Source: Heloderma charlesbogerti
Taxonomy: Eukaryota > Chordata > Lepidosauria > Squamata > Helodermatidae
Length of the DNA: 64,000 nt
Assembly: GCA_026122225.1 (NCBI GenBank)
Contig: JANEZZ010002660.1
Coordinates: 124,001 to 188,000, forward strand
Direction: 5' to 3'
This document shows, piece after piece, positions 10,480 to 22,582 of the stretch; position 1 is the first letter of the stretch; every line of letters begins with the position of its first letter. Position numbers and translations under genes: made by a program. Under the pieces are notes generated by a model. That model made no database searches. It saw nothing but the letters and a program-made list of their open reading frames with translations, and was not told the DNA's origin.

Positions 10480-11675
10480 TATTTGGTGGTTTCCCAGCTT
10501 CCCCCCGCCCAAAAAAAGTTTGCAATGTTTCTTCTCCCATGGCTTAGTTAATGGCAGTACAAGCTTTAAGCTTGTATTATAATATGCTGGTATTTTGGCC
10601 CCTTTTCCCCATGGCTCCATCCATTACTGGAATGTGGCCCCTGAATTTGAAATTAAATTCTACCCTCAGGCTGAAAGAGGTTTTCCTCACCCCTGGTTTA
10701 AGGCTTTTGTAATTGTTTGCACCTCACTTTAATAATTCAGTAAATAGAAAGGAACTCAGTGCACAAGAGAGGCAGAATCTGTGTGTCAGTTCCAAACAAC
10801 TCCTGCTTCAGTTCAGCTCTTTGTGGATCCATCATTTGCAGGTCAATTCTGGTATGGCAATGTTTCCTTGCCATAAGTGTTTTCATCACTAAAGGTGAAA
10901 AGTTTTTCAGGGCAAGGATCACGGGTAAGGAATCCCATTTGAGTTTGATATATCACTCGTTTTTCACATGGTATTGCTTGGTTGGATGGCATGTGAATTG
11001 TGCCTAATGGATTCTATCATATGCAAGCAAATGCCCTTGTATGAGTGACAGATTTTATTATTTTTTTTTTAGTGAAAGAATGGACTGTCCCTAAAGAGCA
11101 GTACAAACAAAAGCCAGTTGGCATAACAATTCACTGGCAGCTAAGGAAAGGGGGTTTGTTGCACGCTGGATTCAGTTCACTCAGTCCAACTCTGTTAATG
11201 GTTTTGCGAGCTTTTCATCTCCATATTTGTGTACAATTTCACGCACAAGCGCTCTCCGTTGTTCTTTTGTCACGCATCAGCATGGCAGCATGAATTAATC
11301 GGGAATCATTATTGCAATTATTGTAAAAATGTCACTTATCATCACATACCGGCTCAAAGAATGCTGGTAATTTATACAGTAAAGAAATATTACTCCAGAG
11401 AGAGAGAGAGAGCAGAAGAGAGATAAACAGCAGGTGTTTCGTTTTTTGGTAACAGATTACTCCCCCAAAAGTCAAGAAAACTTTGTGTATCTCCCCTCCA
11501 AAAATCCGACTGACCTCAATAACAAACAATAAAATAAGCATACTATTCTTGCTATGAATCTGAATGACACAACCCCACACACGCACAGGCACGCACATAC
11601 ACACACTTAACCAACTTTATTAGGGATAAACTAAGTACTATAGCTGTGTAGCAGCATGGCTGTTGCAGTAACATA
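10480..11675. other. Intronic sequence, no element recognised
   Basis: AT-rich, without a protein-like frame or a repeat I can name, apart from a short GA run near 11397-11413. Confidence 0.45.
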
Positions 11676-11676
11676 G

Positions 11677-11892
11677 GGGTCCCCAACCTTTTTGGGTCAG
11701 TCAGCACATTTGGAATCTTGAGAAAAGTCTCATGATTGCTATCAAAAATGGCTCCATGGGGGATGGCTTGTCCATTCATAAAATAGCTGCCATGGTGGGC
11801 ATGGCCAGTTACAGAACACTTAATTTTCAGAAGGCAACTAAAAGAAAAGTAACTTGCCCAAGAACCGAAGTACAAGGCAGAGGTAGAGACTG
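11677..11892. mobile_element. hAT-like element fragment
   Basis: Begins AGGGGTCCCCAACCTTTTTG, a typical hAT terminal sequence. The opposite end is missing; the sequence passes into a family P6 repeat at about 11893. Confidence 0.55.
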
Positions 11893-12313
11893 AGCTCCAG
11901 CACACCCCAGTAGGGACCCACTGACAAGAGCCCCTGGACTTGCTCCTCCTGTTCATCATTGCAACCTGCTTCTTGGCCTGCCTCTCACTCTGGCCCAGAC
12001 AACAGTGGAGGTGGGAAGGCAGAGCAGAAGGTGCCGCGGCCTCCCTGCTCCCCAGCTAACTGCCTGTCAAGCAAGCAAGTGGCGGCAATGATGAGAAAGA
12101 GGGGGACGAGCAAGAGCCGCTAGTGAAGATGGCGGTGAGAAAGTGAACTCATGGGGGGGGGACGTTATGCTATATTTTGTAGTTTTAATTGTCGTGAATC
12201 ACCCAGAGAGCTTTAGCTATAGGGTGGTATAGAAATTTAATAAAATAAACAAATAAATAACATTGAGGGTGTCTTGCCCGAGGGCCCTCCAGAACCCGGA
12301 TCTGGCACTGGTC
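11893..12313 (+). mobile_element. Dispersed repeat family P6, interrupted by an L2-like tail
   Basis: Shares long stretches with 20828-21146, 28486-28750 and the reverse strand of 30024-30945: ctctggcccagacaa, cctgtcaagcaagcaag, and gtcttgcccgagggccctcc. The copy is split near 12168-12264 by an L2-like tail. The family is unidentified; GC-rich and without a protein-like frame. Confidence 0.6.
12168..12264 (+). mobile_element. L2-like LINE 3' tail nested in a P6 repeat
   Basis: Reads aatcacccagagagctttag and ends in an A-rich AAATAAA repeat, the same tail as at 37.9-38.1 kb. P6 sequence resumes directly after it. Confidence 0.75.
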
Positions 12314-12971
12314 TCAGGAGATTCATTTGGCCCCCTCGCTCACTATTTTCGCTGCATGGTTAAAACTTTTAATCACATGGCAAAAAAACAACAACAACCC
12401 AGTGAGAAATGTTGGTGTTGTTTTTATTTTGCCAAAGCTTTGACCTGCTACTTGCAGGGTTGAGGGTTTCTATGTGACAAACCCTTATTTTAGTTTCTTT
12501 ATCAGCTATTTCTGCCTTCATTTTATTTGTTTTGCTTTTAGCTTCCATGTTGATTTTGTGATTTTATTGGTTCAGCCGTTGTTAGCCAATCTGAGCAATG
12601 CAACCGATTGGAAGAGCAGGAGGATATCAATCTTTTAATTAGATTAAAAAAAAAAAACATGAGCATGTTCTCCTAGCGGTTACAGAAAGGAAGCTGGGGA
12701 GCAAGAGTGATACCACGTAAAACTTGGCAAATGCCTTGTATGTAATGTTCCCTCAAAGGCTCACAATATGCAAAATAGATACACTAAAAACTGTATGCTT
12801 AAAACAAAAGTATCCTAGCTGCAGTAGGCCACTGATGTTGTTTTCACCTGCCTCCCTCTCTCCTATTCCTTCCCACAAGACACCTGGTGATGGATGACCC
12901 TGTCTACAGGGAGGGGACGGTCCACACATATTGGCGAATGTGTGGGAGAGTGAGCTCTTGAAAACATATCT

Positions 12972-13087
12972 CAGCCTTCTTCAACCTGATGTTGTACAGA
13001 TGTGTTGGACTGCAACTCCCACTACTGGCTGGGAATGATAGAAGTTGGAGTCCAGTTCATCTGGAGGGCAGCAGGTTGGGAAGGCTA
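12972..13087. mobile_element. P1 MITE
   Basis: Ends cagccttcttcaacctgatg and the inverted ggttgggaaggct, with actcccactactggctggga in the middle. Flanking octamers share only CATA at equivalent positions. Confidence 0.7.
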
Positions 13088-13907
13088 GCATAGTGATGCC
13101 AGAGTAAATTAAGGGACAGTGTTGTTGCAAAGCTTGATTGATTCTTTAATCTAGGGATAAGGGGTTGTTTTTATACAAAGAAATATCTCCCATCCCTGCC
13201 GGGTCTTCCTTGAAAACACTTTTATTTTTCCAAACATCTGCTGTGTGTTCCATAAAAAGAATTGGTGGGGTTATTCTGTATACTGTGTTTAATGTGCTGA
13301 GTTTAACATTATTTTATTTTAAACAAATGTATCCCACTTTTCTGATATAGTTAGCATTCAAGGCGGCTTAACAAAATTTCTGAAGAATGTCAGTATAACA
13401 GAAACATCAAGCAGCAATTATATCTGAAAACAGGCCATTGTGCACTAATAACAATAAAAGCAACATTAGCAGCAGGCGGACCAACCCAAGCAATCAACTG
13501 ACCCACCAGAAGCCTGAATAAACTGGATAGATTTTGCTTGATGCCTAAGGATAATAATGAAGGTGGCAGGTGATTCTGCTGGTATGGTGCGCTTAAAAAG
13601 AGCATCAGAAGAGGCCTTCTCTCCCGTAGCAGCCTAAAGTTTCACAGGTAAGAATACCCAGAAAAGACCTCTGATATCTCCCAGCTGTCAGGCAGGTCTG
13701 TCCATTCAGCAGCCCTTGAGATATGCTGGTCCCAGGCTATTCAAGGACTTTAATCAAACTGGGAGCCATTTAAACTCCTTAAGGATAGGCACACCATGCT
13801 CATAATGGCCATTGCTTGTCAGCAGCCCAGCTGCTGTATTCTGCTACATCACCAGCTGATGTTTCTGCAGACTTTTCAAAGGTAGCCAGGCCTATAATGC
13901 ATTACAA

Positions 13908-14043
13908 GAACCTTCCACAACCTGGTGCCCTCCAGATGTTGTTAGAGTGCAACTCCATTGTTCCTAGCCAGTCTGGCCAATGATGAGGATGATGGGAGTT
14001 CCAGTCCAGCACATCTGGAGGTCACCAGGTTGGGGAAGGCTGC
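13908..14043. mobile_element. P1 MITE
   Basis: Foldback copy with ccttccacaacctggtgccc on the left and accaggttggggaaggct on the right. No clear target duplication remains. Confidence 0.72.
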
Positions 14044-15037
14044 AGCACAATAATCAAGGAGGGAGGCTTCATTTTGCCAACCTTCTGCAGGAAGACATAG
14101 ATCAAAAAGAAAAATGTTGACCTCGGTGCAGAAGCAGCTGCAGAAACTTGACCATGGAAATGTGTCTCGTCTCTTCCAGGAACACTGCAGGCATCGTTAT
14201 TTTGGTTTCAATCCTAGAGGACATTTGTTGCACAACGCTTAATTCCTGGAATTGAAACCTTCGCTGTTTGACATGGAAGACCACCTCCCACTTCGATCCA
14301 ACAATGTGAAAAATGTGGGGGTTTGGGGACTGCACTTAACATAACAGAATGCAGCTACATGTCCCTAAACATATGCTGGGGAACCAGAGCCAGCCGGGGC
14401 TCCTTGGTACACGTCCCCAAGGATTTAGAGATGCTGCCCCTCCAACTTTACATGTCAGCTACAGGGAATGCCAGTGCAGCAGCAGCAGCAAGCACAATTG
14501 CCACATAAAATGTGAAGAGGTTCTAATTGGTGTAGTAAAGGCACGCCTCTCTGCACATCAGCAAAGCAATTGTGAGGCTGAGGATGGGGGGAGCATGGCT
14601 TGCCCTGTTTTTATACTGGCCTAATGAAGCCAAGCCCATTTCATTGGCTTCTCCAGGCTCTGCGTTCATGAAAAATCTGCTTATTTGTTCAGTTGTTAAT
14701 GTCTATGACTCTTTCCCGTTTGGCCTCTGGAGGAAGCAGTTGGGCTTCTCTGAGGTTGCTTCCACATTACGACAATCCCCCCTGTCCCGTGCTGTTAAGT
14801 GCTCAAGAGAAACATCTCTGATACAAGGTTCCCAGATGACATAAGGCCAACTATTTGAGCAGTCAGGTCTGATCCTTAAAAATTGCCCCTAGGATGAATT
14901 ATTTGTGATATGTTTGGGGACAGGAGTGGGAAACCTGCAGCCCTTGGTCTAATTTCATGTAGCTCTCAGCTTAATTTCAAAAGCCTTCTGCATGTGATCA
15001 GTTCAGACCACTTGCAAGAGCGATCTGTCCTTCCCTA

Positions 15038-15395
15038 TTTGTTTGTTTGTTTGTTTATTTCATTTCTATACTGCCCAATAGCTGAAGCTCTCTGGGCGGT
15101 TCACAAAAATTAAAACCAAACGGCACACAATAAACCAATATAAAATATATAGGACATTAAAACCACAATATAACAATGCAACCACAATAAAACCTAGCAG
15201 CAGTGCAGGAATTTAAAATACAGATTTAAAACAGCAAAGCTAAAAGTCTAGAAAGCTAAAATGCTAAAATGCCTGGGAAAATAAAAAGGTCTTCACCTGG
15301 CGCTGAACAGAATACAATGTAGGTGCCAGGCGAACCTCACTAGGGAGCTCATTCCACAGCTGGGGTGCTTTCCTTGGCAGTCTGCTGCATGAGAA
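15038..15395 (-). mobile_element. L2-like LINE 3' end
   Basis: The minus strand encodes ALWNELPSEVRLAPT-like residues (seen as APQLWNELPSEVRLAPTLYS), the C-terminus of an L2-like polymerase. It then has the non-coding tail with AGAGAGCTTCAGCTATTGGG and ends in an AAAT/AAAC-rich run at 15038. Confidence 0.85.
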
Positions 15396-15419
15396 GGAAG
15401 TACAAAGAGACTGGCAGAG

Positions 15420-15530
15420 AAAGAGAAAAGAGGTGGCAGAAAGAGAGGGAGAGTGGGTGGCAGAAAGAGAGAGAAAGGGGGTGGCAGAAAGAGAGAGAAA
15501 GGGGGTGGCAGAAAGAAAAAGAATAAAGAG
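15420..15530. repeat. Minisatellite, ~24-bp purine-rich unit
   Basis: About four tandem units of gtggcagaaagagagagaaa with a G-run linker, plus degenerate flanking units. The strand bias (G/A against C/T) is extreme. Confidence 0.85.
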
Positions 15531-16120
15531 GTGACCCACGTACATTTGGGTCTAGCGGTGCCCACTGCTAGCTTTGGCCTTGCCCACTGATAGGTTACAC
15601 ACAAGGGAATGTTTCCTTTGACAGAAAGGTTGCCCATCCCTGTTCTAAGGATGAGAAAAATCAAGTCTAGATGTTGGCAAGTGTTAACCATCTAAGTGCT
15701 GTGTTTATGGCTGTCATAAATAATGATGTACTTACCTGATGTTAGATTTCCTAACCTGAATGTCCAGATAACGTGTGCAGTAAGAATTCTACTGCATTTC
15801 AAAATCAACATTCCCATCTCCACTATTAATCCAGCTATGACACTCACCAAATATCTTCCACACAGAGTGAACCATTAAAATGAATGTTCTCAGTAGGTTT
15901 AAGGAATAATGTCAGGGAGTTGCAGGGACAAAGCAGGCCAAATTTGCTCCTGTTTAAAAATTACTTGCTTTATAATAATCACGCCCCTAAACAAGACACT
16001 ACAAGGACAAAATGTATGTAGTAAATAAATAGATACCATATTGCAATAGCAGGAAGAAAGAAAACCAACCACAGTTGTCGCAAAATTTTCACAAGTTTTT
16101 TACAGTGCAGGTTTGGCTAA

Positions 16121-16452
16121 CATTGTTCAGTCGTTCAGTCGTGTCTGACTCTTCGTGACCCCATGGACCATAGCACGCCAGGCCTTCCTGTCCCCCGCTC
16201 TCTCCCGGAGCGTGCTCAAGTCCATATTCATTGCATCGGTGATGCTATCTAGCCATCTCATTCTCTGCCGTCCCCTCCTCCTTTGCCTTCAGTCTTTCCC
16301 AGCATCAGGGTCTTTTCCAGAGAGTTTTCTCTTTGCATTAGGTGGCCAAAATATTTGAGCTTCAGCTTCAGTATCTGTCCTTCCAATGAGCAGTCAGGGT
16401 TGATTTCCTTTAGGATGGACTGATTTGACCTCTTTGCAGTCCAGGGGGCTCG
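16121..16452 (-). mobile_element. BovB (RTE) LINE 3' fragment
   Basis: The plus strand starts gttcagtcgttcagtcgtgt and cgtgaccccatggaccat, the reverse of the BovB 3' end. The minus-strand protein reads LKLKYFGHLMQRENSLEKTL, the BovB ORF2 C-terminus. It is 5'-truncated near 16452. Confidence 0.92.
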
Positions 16453-16505
16453 TTTAGATCTCAAAAAATTGATTGTTTAGAGTCAACAAACGAAATTAAT
16501 TTACT

Positions 16506-16628
16506 AAAGGCCCAATCCTATGCAAGTTTAGACAGAAAAAAGGCCTACAACTCCCAGCGTGCCCCAGCCAGCTGGCTGGGGCATGCTGGGAGTTGTAGTT
16601 CCTTTTTCTTGCATAGGATTGCACCCTA
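16506..16628. mobile_element. P2 MITE
   Basis: Near-perfect foldback: cccaatcctatgcaag on the left, cttgcataggattgcaccct on the right and a central ccagccagctggctgg. The flanking 8-mers AATTTACT and AATTCTGT agree at 5 of 8 positions, weakly consistent with hAT. Confidence 0.75.
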
Positions 16629-16642
16629 AATTCTGTAGCAAG

Positions 16643-16850
16643 TCATAGGACCCTAGAAAGCTGCCTTAACCACGTCAGACGTGTCCACCTAATCCAGTAT
16701 TGCCTACTCTGGCTGACAGCCACTCTCCTGGGTCTCAGTCGAGGTCCTTCATATCAGCTGCTACCTCATCATCCATCAAATACTAATAGCTGTTGACATA
16801 TACTGCAGGCTAGCTGCCGAATGCGTACTGCTTCTGCATGCCAGCTGTCA
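16643..16850 (-). mobile_element. Family A SINE, diverged
   Basis: Recognisable from the tail-derived taggaccctagaaagctgcc, the gtccacctaatccagtattg segment and a short-tract ACTCTCCTGGGTCTCAG body. The tRNA-like head is poorly kept. Confidence 0.6.
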
Positions 16851-16999
16851 CAGACGAGATGTGTCAAGTTTAACAGAGGACAGTCCTCTACATTTTAAAG
16901 ATGAAGAACTTCTGCCTATCACCAGTTAACACCTGGCAGGCAGGCTGAAACGGCAGGCACACAGGTCACCTGGTCACAGTCTTCCACACTATGCAAGAT

Positions 17000-18855
17000 G
17001 GACTGTATTTCTATTTAAAGTATAATAATCATGTCTAAGTTTGCATCTATACATATACATTAGCATATGCAATTGTTACGCAAATTGATGTCCTATTTCG
17101 TGATGCATTTCCTCCTTTTTGGCTATTAAGTGGCCACCCTAGCTGTCAGGGACAATCAAATGGTCACTAGTGAGAGGACACATGTAAGACATAAAGGCCT
17201 GGCCATGTAGCGTTCTAGAGCACCTTGAATCCCAGTGAACCACTGCCAAGTTCACACCTACTGAAACTTCCAAACTATCCCAAGGCAGACCCATGTAGAG
17301 TGTCCTGAAGTCATCTATGAATGTCTTCATGACATGTAAAGGTTCTAGCTGGCAATGTCCCTTCCTCCCACACCTCCATGCCACTTTGAACATTACAATT
17401 TCCTATGCAGAGATTCTTCTTAGTATGTAGAGGCAGAGATTCTTCTTAGTATGTAGAGGCCCAGTGCTCGGGCCACCCATGTTCTAACCCCACCCTGATG
17501 GAATTTAATCTGGCAACAGCAACATAACCCTCTTGCTGGCTTTGCATGTAGGACTCTTGAGTATTCAGGAGGTGGCTGATCACTTAAAAAAAAAAAAGCA
17601 TTCTTCCTTTACATATTTGCACATCAAGGGCTGTCCAAGAAGCTGGAGGGTTGCTGTGTTTTTGTTTTGTTGGATTAGATTCTCATCTAGAGCCAAAGCT
17701 TCAAGAGGCAAATGTCTTGAAGTATTTGAGAGGGCTGGGGAGAGAGCAAAGGGTGATCTTAACAAACAGCTGGCGACTACGCATCCTGGCGAGCCAAGAA
17801 TGAAAAACGTGGGAGAAAATAGTTATTCCGGGCTTGAGTACAAAGTGGGGGGGCAGGGGGATTAAAAACTACTTATAGTCAAATAAGGGTATTTTTCATT
17901 CTCACCCTAGAACAAATAAACTGAATTCACCGGGTCTTTTCAAGAGGCTTTTATGCAACAGCAGTGTTTCCGTTTAAGCTAGTTGGAGAATTTGTTGAGC
18001 CATTTTACAAAATGGAACAAACAGATTGCAGCCATTTTGCCGCCTTGTTGAATTCCTAGTATTGGCCCTCATGCTGAGCTGAATTTGCCCCAGAAATATA
18101 GAAAGCCATTTTTGAAAATGTGCGACAGCCAACATGCGGTAGCACTCCTCATTTCACAGCATCTTACAGCTGACTTGTAGCAGAATTTGGTAAACTTTTT
18201 TCTAACGTCATTCACCATTCAGGAGACGTCCCTTTGAAGAGATGCAAAGTCCAGCCTGCCCGCATTTTTGAACGTTGGGGTGCTTCCAGAGGGGCCCTAG
18301 CGCTCATAACCCAAAGGCATTGTGCCACTATTCCATATTTTCTTCCATAATGGATTTTCTGCGGTAAGAAAAAAGATGGAAGAAACTATGGGAAAAGATG
18401 GGAGGCTTATGAGTCAAAGACAACAGTGCCTGGATCCCTTGTAAAATTCCATGAATGAGGCAAGCGTGGTGGCAGAATAAAAGCCTTGTCTGTAAACATC
18501 CATGGTGTCCAATCTGATCCCAAGATTTAAATGTTTGATTGTGTGTGGCGGGGGTGGGGGGGAGTAACATCAAAACTCAAATCATGAAATTAATTTGACT
18601 GTTCGTCGGATGTCTAAATTTTCATAGATTTTGTTTTTGTTCTAATTTACTCTTTTCCTACATTTACTGTACATTTTCTTATAAGATTTTTATTTGTTTC
18701 AATGGTTGCAATGAATTTCTTAAGATTCCTTTTCCCCTACTGGTGCTTCTGTTATTGTCACCCCAGGTTAGGTATCTTGTTTTCTGAATTTCGGCTACAT
18801 CTGATATGCAAACACAGCACTCAACCAAAGACACAAAGGTACATTTGTATTTAAT
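17000..18855. other. Intronic sequence, mostly unassigned
   Basis: Contains a perfect 25-base tandem duplication at about 17409-17459 (agattcttcttagtatgtag in each unit). Otherwise no element or exon was recognised. Confidence 0.45.
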
Positions 18856-18856
18856 G

Positions 18857-19135
18857 AATGAACAAATTTCTATACCACCCAACAGCCGAAGCTCTCTGGG
18901 CTGTTCACCAAAATTAAAACCACAAGGTGCAGCATGTTGTTGTTGTTCAGTCGTTCAGTCGTGTCCGACTCTTCGTGACCCCATGGACCATTGCACGCCA
19001 GGCCTTCCTGTCCTGCGCTCTCTCCCGGAGCGTGCTCAAGTTCATATTCATAAGGTGCAGCATAAAACAATATAAAATATGACAGCTGAAAACCACAATA
19101 GAACAGTACAACCAGAATAAAAAGCAGAAATGGCC
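18857..19135 (-). mobile_element. L2-like LINE tail split by a BovB insertion
   Basis: Minus-strand tail (plus strand: taccacccaacagccgaagc, tctctgggctgttcaccaaa). It is interrupted at 18936 and resumes at 19052 after a duplicated target sequence. Confidence 0.8.
18936..19051 (-). mobile_element. Short BovB 3' insertion with target duplication
   Basis: A 116-bp, strongly 5'-truncated BovB end, starting gttgttgttgttcagtcgtt on the plus strand. It is flanked by perfect direct repeats AAGGTGCAGCAT at 18924-18935 and 19052-19063. The duplication proves insertion into the pre-existing L2-like tail. Confidence 0.93.
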
Positions 19136-19149
19136 ATGATCCAACCTTT

Positions 19150-19235
19150 CCTAGGCAATGCTATACACACTTGGGAGTAAATTTCATTGCGCTCAGTGGG
19201 GCTTACTTCTGAATAGATACAATATAGGTTTAAGT
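19150..19235. mobile_element. Short palindromic repeat, family P5
   Basis: Contains acacttgggagtaaatttca and the inverted gggcttacttctgaatagat. Related stretches lie at 24965-25030, 40985-41085, 42230-42310 and 43155-43230, all pairing GGGAGTAAG-like with CTTACTTCTGA-like arms around CACTGA/TCAGTG. Confidence 0.6.
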
Positions 19236-20827
19236 CTCCTCCTTCCTCCTACATTGTATTGGTTAAATACATCTAAAGTTCAATGATTAGGTCCGTTAAC
19301 TTTTATACATTTATATTATTTAATCTCCTCTAATTTTTTCTTCTCCTTTCTTTTGTTGATGTCTTATTTGGACTTCTACTTTTTCTGTTTTATTTGGACT
19401 ATTTCAACTTTTAATCTATTTTACTGTGCTTAATTGCTTTAGGCTGCAAACCCCATGCACACGTACCTGAGAGTAAGCCCCAGGCATAGGATTGCACTGC
19501 TAGGCATTCAAGAAATACTTACTGTTATTATCATATCTGGACGGGAATTTGGGGGCAGGGTCATAGCAGATGGTATATTTGATGCGGGTCTCAGGTTAGA
19601 AGCAAACTGGCATTAAGGTTTGAGGATCTGTGCCACCCATTGCAAGAGGACGTGAAGGCACCCACTGATATTTTTAGGGCAAAGTGCAACAATTGTGAAC
19701 AGGGCAAACAATGGCACATGCTGTTGCAAGTGGCACTGTGCACAGTATTAGTTAGAAAATTCTGATCTAGTGGCTCACTAGTGTTCCTCCAGGACCAGCC
19801 CTACCATTAGGCAGAGTGAGGTAATCATGCTGGGAGGTAGCAGCAAAGTACTGGAGGAGAGAAAGCTGTGTGCTACGTGGTCTGCCCTGTGCCTCCTAAG
19901 CTAGCATGCTGCATTCAGATGCTGTGGAGGAGGCTGTCCCATTGCCAGTGTTGAAGAAAGGTTCAGTTGCTAGTCCAGTTGGGTTTTGTACATGAAATGG
20001 GAAGGGATGCCATCTTATTCTTTGCCTCAGGCAGCAAAATGTCTTGGGCCAGGCCCAGAGGCGGCTCTATATTTGGGGCAAACAGGGCAGCGACCTCTGC
20101 CTCTTCCCCACCCAAACGTGGCAGAGAAATCCCCCCCCCCACAACCAGGTACATTTGCTCCAATGCACAGAGCAAATTGCCACGCATGATCTTTTTCTGC
20201 CCCCCCTCCAACACTCTCAGTAGAATGTTGAGTATCTACTCTGTCCTCCACTCCATCAGCCCCAGTGAGCACCAGCCAGCACTGGCCAGGCCGGTGTTCC
20301 ACCCATGTTCCCCCATGGTCTTCTAGATGCAGAAGCCAATCATTCACTGAGCACTTCACATTCTTCCAGGTGGCCCTTTATGGAAAATGTCATTGGAGCT
20401 CTTCTCATTTTTTTGGAAAGAGGCAAAGCATAGCTTTGGGTGGGGGTGGGGGGAGTGGAGGAGGAGGAGCAGGAAGGTAGAATTTCCCAAACAATCCCAG
20501 ACCTGCATTTCAACACCTTATAAGCCCAAGCCACATTGAAATGGAACAAGAGCCTGGAAAATACGTCAGGTGGCACGTCAACCTGTTTACGCACCATCTC
20601 CTAGACAAGCTTGCAGGTTAACACATGCCCATGCATTTATCAGAGCAGACAAGTTGTTTATCAGCTTTGCCTGGAGACTGAAGGGATTTAAAGGACATGA
20701 ACCTGGAACAATAAGGGAGACCTGAAGGTCAGAAATTGATTTAAAGAAGTAGAACCTGTAAAGTAACCCATTCCCGGAATTTTAAATTCATGTGTCGTAT
20801 GCCGGCTTCAAGGGTAGACATGGTTGG

Positions 20828-21146
20828 GCACCTGCTGAGGGCCCACATCCCAGCGTGGGCCCACTGACAAGAGCCCTGGAGTAGTTGCTGCTCTTGTTCA
20901 CCTGCTTGTTCACCTGCCTCTCGCTCTGGCCCAGACAAGTGATGGTGAGAAGGAGGAGCAGGAGATGCCGCGGCCGACTTGCAGACGGGTTCTCTGCCTG
21001 TCGAGCAAGCAAGCGGTAGCAATAAAAGAGAAGCCGGAGGAACAAGAGCAGCCGGTGACGATGGGGGAGAGAAGGCAGACTCCCTGAGGGAGGGTCCCAT
21101 GGAGGGTGTCTTGCCCAAGAGCCCTCCAAAACCTGGCACTGCCAAT
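20828..21146 (+). mobile_element. Dispersed repeat family P6
   Basis: The most continuous copy of P6, from gttgggcacctgctgagggc through ctcgctctggcccagacaag and tcgagcaagcaagcggtagc to gtcttgcccaagagccctcc and tggcactg. Open frames here are overlapping and repetitive-looking and are not credible genes. Confidence 0.6.
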
Positions 21147-21513
21147 CTTAACTCTCCCAGCACCATTCTCTCTGACTTTAGAGATCAGCATCTTTACTGT
21201 AGAGTACACTACAAATGGCAATTCAGGGTAAGCAAGTGCAAAGGTAAAATTTCGGGGCTTGCTAGTCAGTGCCTTCATTTCCAGACTTGCTTGGCTAAAT
21301 TGGGCGGGAAGGTGGCAGAGCGTTGCACTGGTCAGCTGGAATAAACAGCCGGACTGTTGGCCCCAGCTCATCAGTCCCCTGTCTAGAGAACAAAAATGGC
21401 CAGGAAAGGTGACAAAAATGGCAATATAATTCTAATTAGAGGAATTTATCTTTTGGTTGGGTGGTTTAAAGTTTCATCAGCTTTATACTAGCCCCTATAT
21501 AGATAGTATATGT

Positions 21514-21693
21514 ACATACGAACATGGAAGCTGCTTTATAGTGAGTCAGAAAATGGGTCCATCGAGCCCAGTGTTGTCATCACTGACTGGCAGCAGTGAC
21601 TCTCCAGGGGTTCAGGCAGGGTTCTGTCCTGCTTGGGATTGGACTCTGGGCCTTTTGCATGCAAAGCAGCTGTTCTACCACTGAGCTACAAAA
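21514..21693 (-). mobile_element. Family A SINE
   Basis: Plus strand reads gaacatggaagctgctttat, gactggcagcagtgactctc and catgcaaagcagctgttcta ending at gagctac, the full family A layout in reverse. Confidence 0.83.
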
Positions 21694-21917
21694 ATGGATC
21701 ATCTGAAGGCCAAACTACACATGACATTAATCACAGCATCTGGTCTTGCATGGTTGTTTTTTGTTGTTTTTTAATACATGGAGAAGGGGCAAGCAGGATT
21801 GGGACTGTGGCACAGCAGAAGGGGACTTCAACACTTTGCCCCATGCCTGCAATTTGCAACCGGAGGAAAGCTCCCAGTGGCACCAGATGCATCTGATGAA
21901 GGAGACCAACTTAACCC

Positions 21918-22028
21918 AAAGTGGTGCTCTCCAGAAGTGTTGGACTACAACTCCCAGCATTCCGCAGCCAGCCATGGGGGGAATTGTAGTCCAACACCTC
22001 TGGAGGGAACCAGGTCGGAGAAGGCTGA
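21918..22028. mobile_element. P1 MITE
   Basis: Foldback with ctccagaagtgttggactac and actcccagcattccgcagcc, then the inverted agtccaacacctctggaggg and gaaggct. Confidence 0.72.
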
Positions 22029-22204
22029 AGGAGACTCTAGCCCATGAAAGCTAGTTTATGCCACAATCAATTTGTTAGTCTTTAAGGTGCTATGAGACTC
22101 TTCATTGTTTCAGAACAAATAATTTCTTAGATGAAAGGCAGCAGGGCCAGTCACCCAGAAGGGCAGTTTTTGTCCCTATTTCTCTGACATGGATTGTTCT
22201 AAAG

Positions 22205-22582
22205 TACGGGTTCCCAACGCAGCACCTGCAGGTGCCTTGGCATCCACAGGGACCTCCAACGACTCCCACAAAGCTTTCCACCCCCTGCCCCCCATGTTTC
22301 AATAAAAATCTTGGGAAACGTTGGGGCAGCCCCTTTTCTAGGCTCTAGCCTTGCTATCCACCCCCTTTGCCTTGCTATTTCCCCCTCCCTCCCTGCCCCT
22401 AGCCTCAGTATCTCTCTCTCCCCACACACACCTCTTTAGCTCACTTTTGCCTAGCCAGTCCCCCATGGCAGCCCTTATGTGACTGGCCACTTCCTCTGTG
22501 AGCTATTTTGTGGTGCTGCCCCAAGCAGTTTCTTAAATTCCCAAATGTGCCCAACAGGTCCAGAAATGGTTGGGGACTCCTG
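22205..22582. mobile_element. Non-autonomous hAT transposon with 8-bp target duplication
   Basis: Ends TACGGGTTCCCAAC and GTTGGGGACTCCTG are imperfect inverted repeats of the hAT CAGGGGTCCCCAAC type. The flanks are TTCTAAAG (22197-22204) and TTCTAAGG (22583-22590), 7 of 8 identical. It has no transposase frame. A fragment of the same family lies near 26030-26110 (aaatgtgcccacgggtccaa). Confidence 0.85.

Larger units (their letters stand above)
14921..15642. mobile_element. hAT-like element carrying a nested L2-like LINE and a minisatellite
   Basis: The left end CAGGAGTGGGAAACCTGCAG and the right end GGTTGCCCATCCCTG are imperfect inverted termini of hAT style. Between them lie a reverse-oriented L2-like tail (15038-15395) and a purine-rich tandem repeat. 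The flanking 8-mers no longer match, so the outer boundaries are less certain than the nesting. Confidence 0.5.

Noticed and set aside
20741..21371. Several overlapping 80-150 residue open frames on both strands.
   Set aside because: They lie in a GC-rich P6 repeat shared with other loci; no domain is visible and the frames are not conserved between copies.
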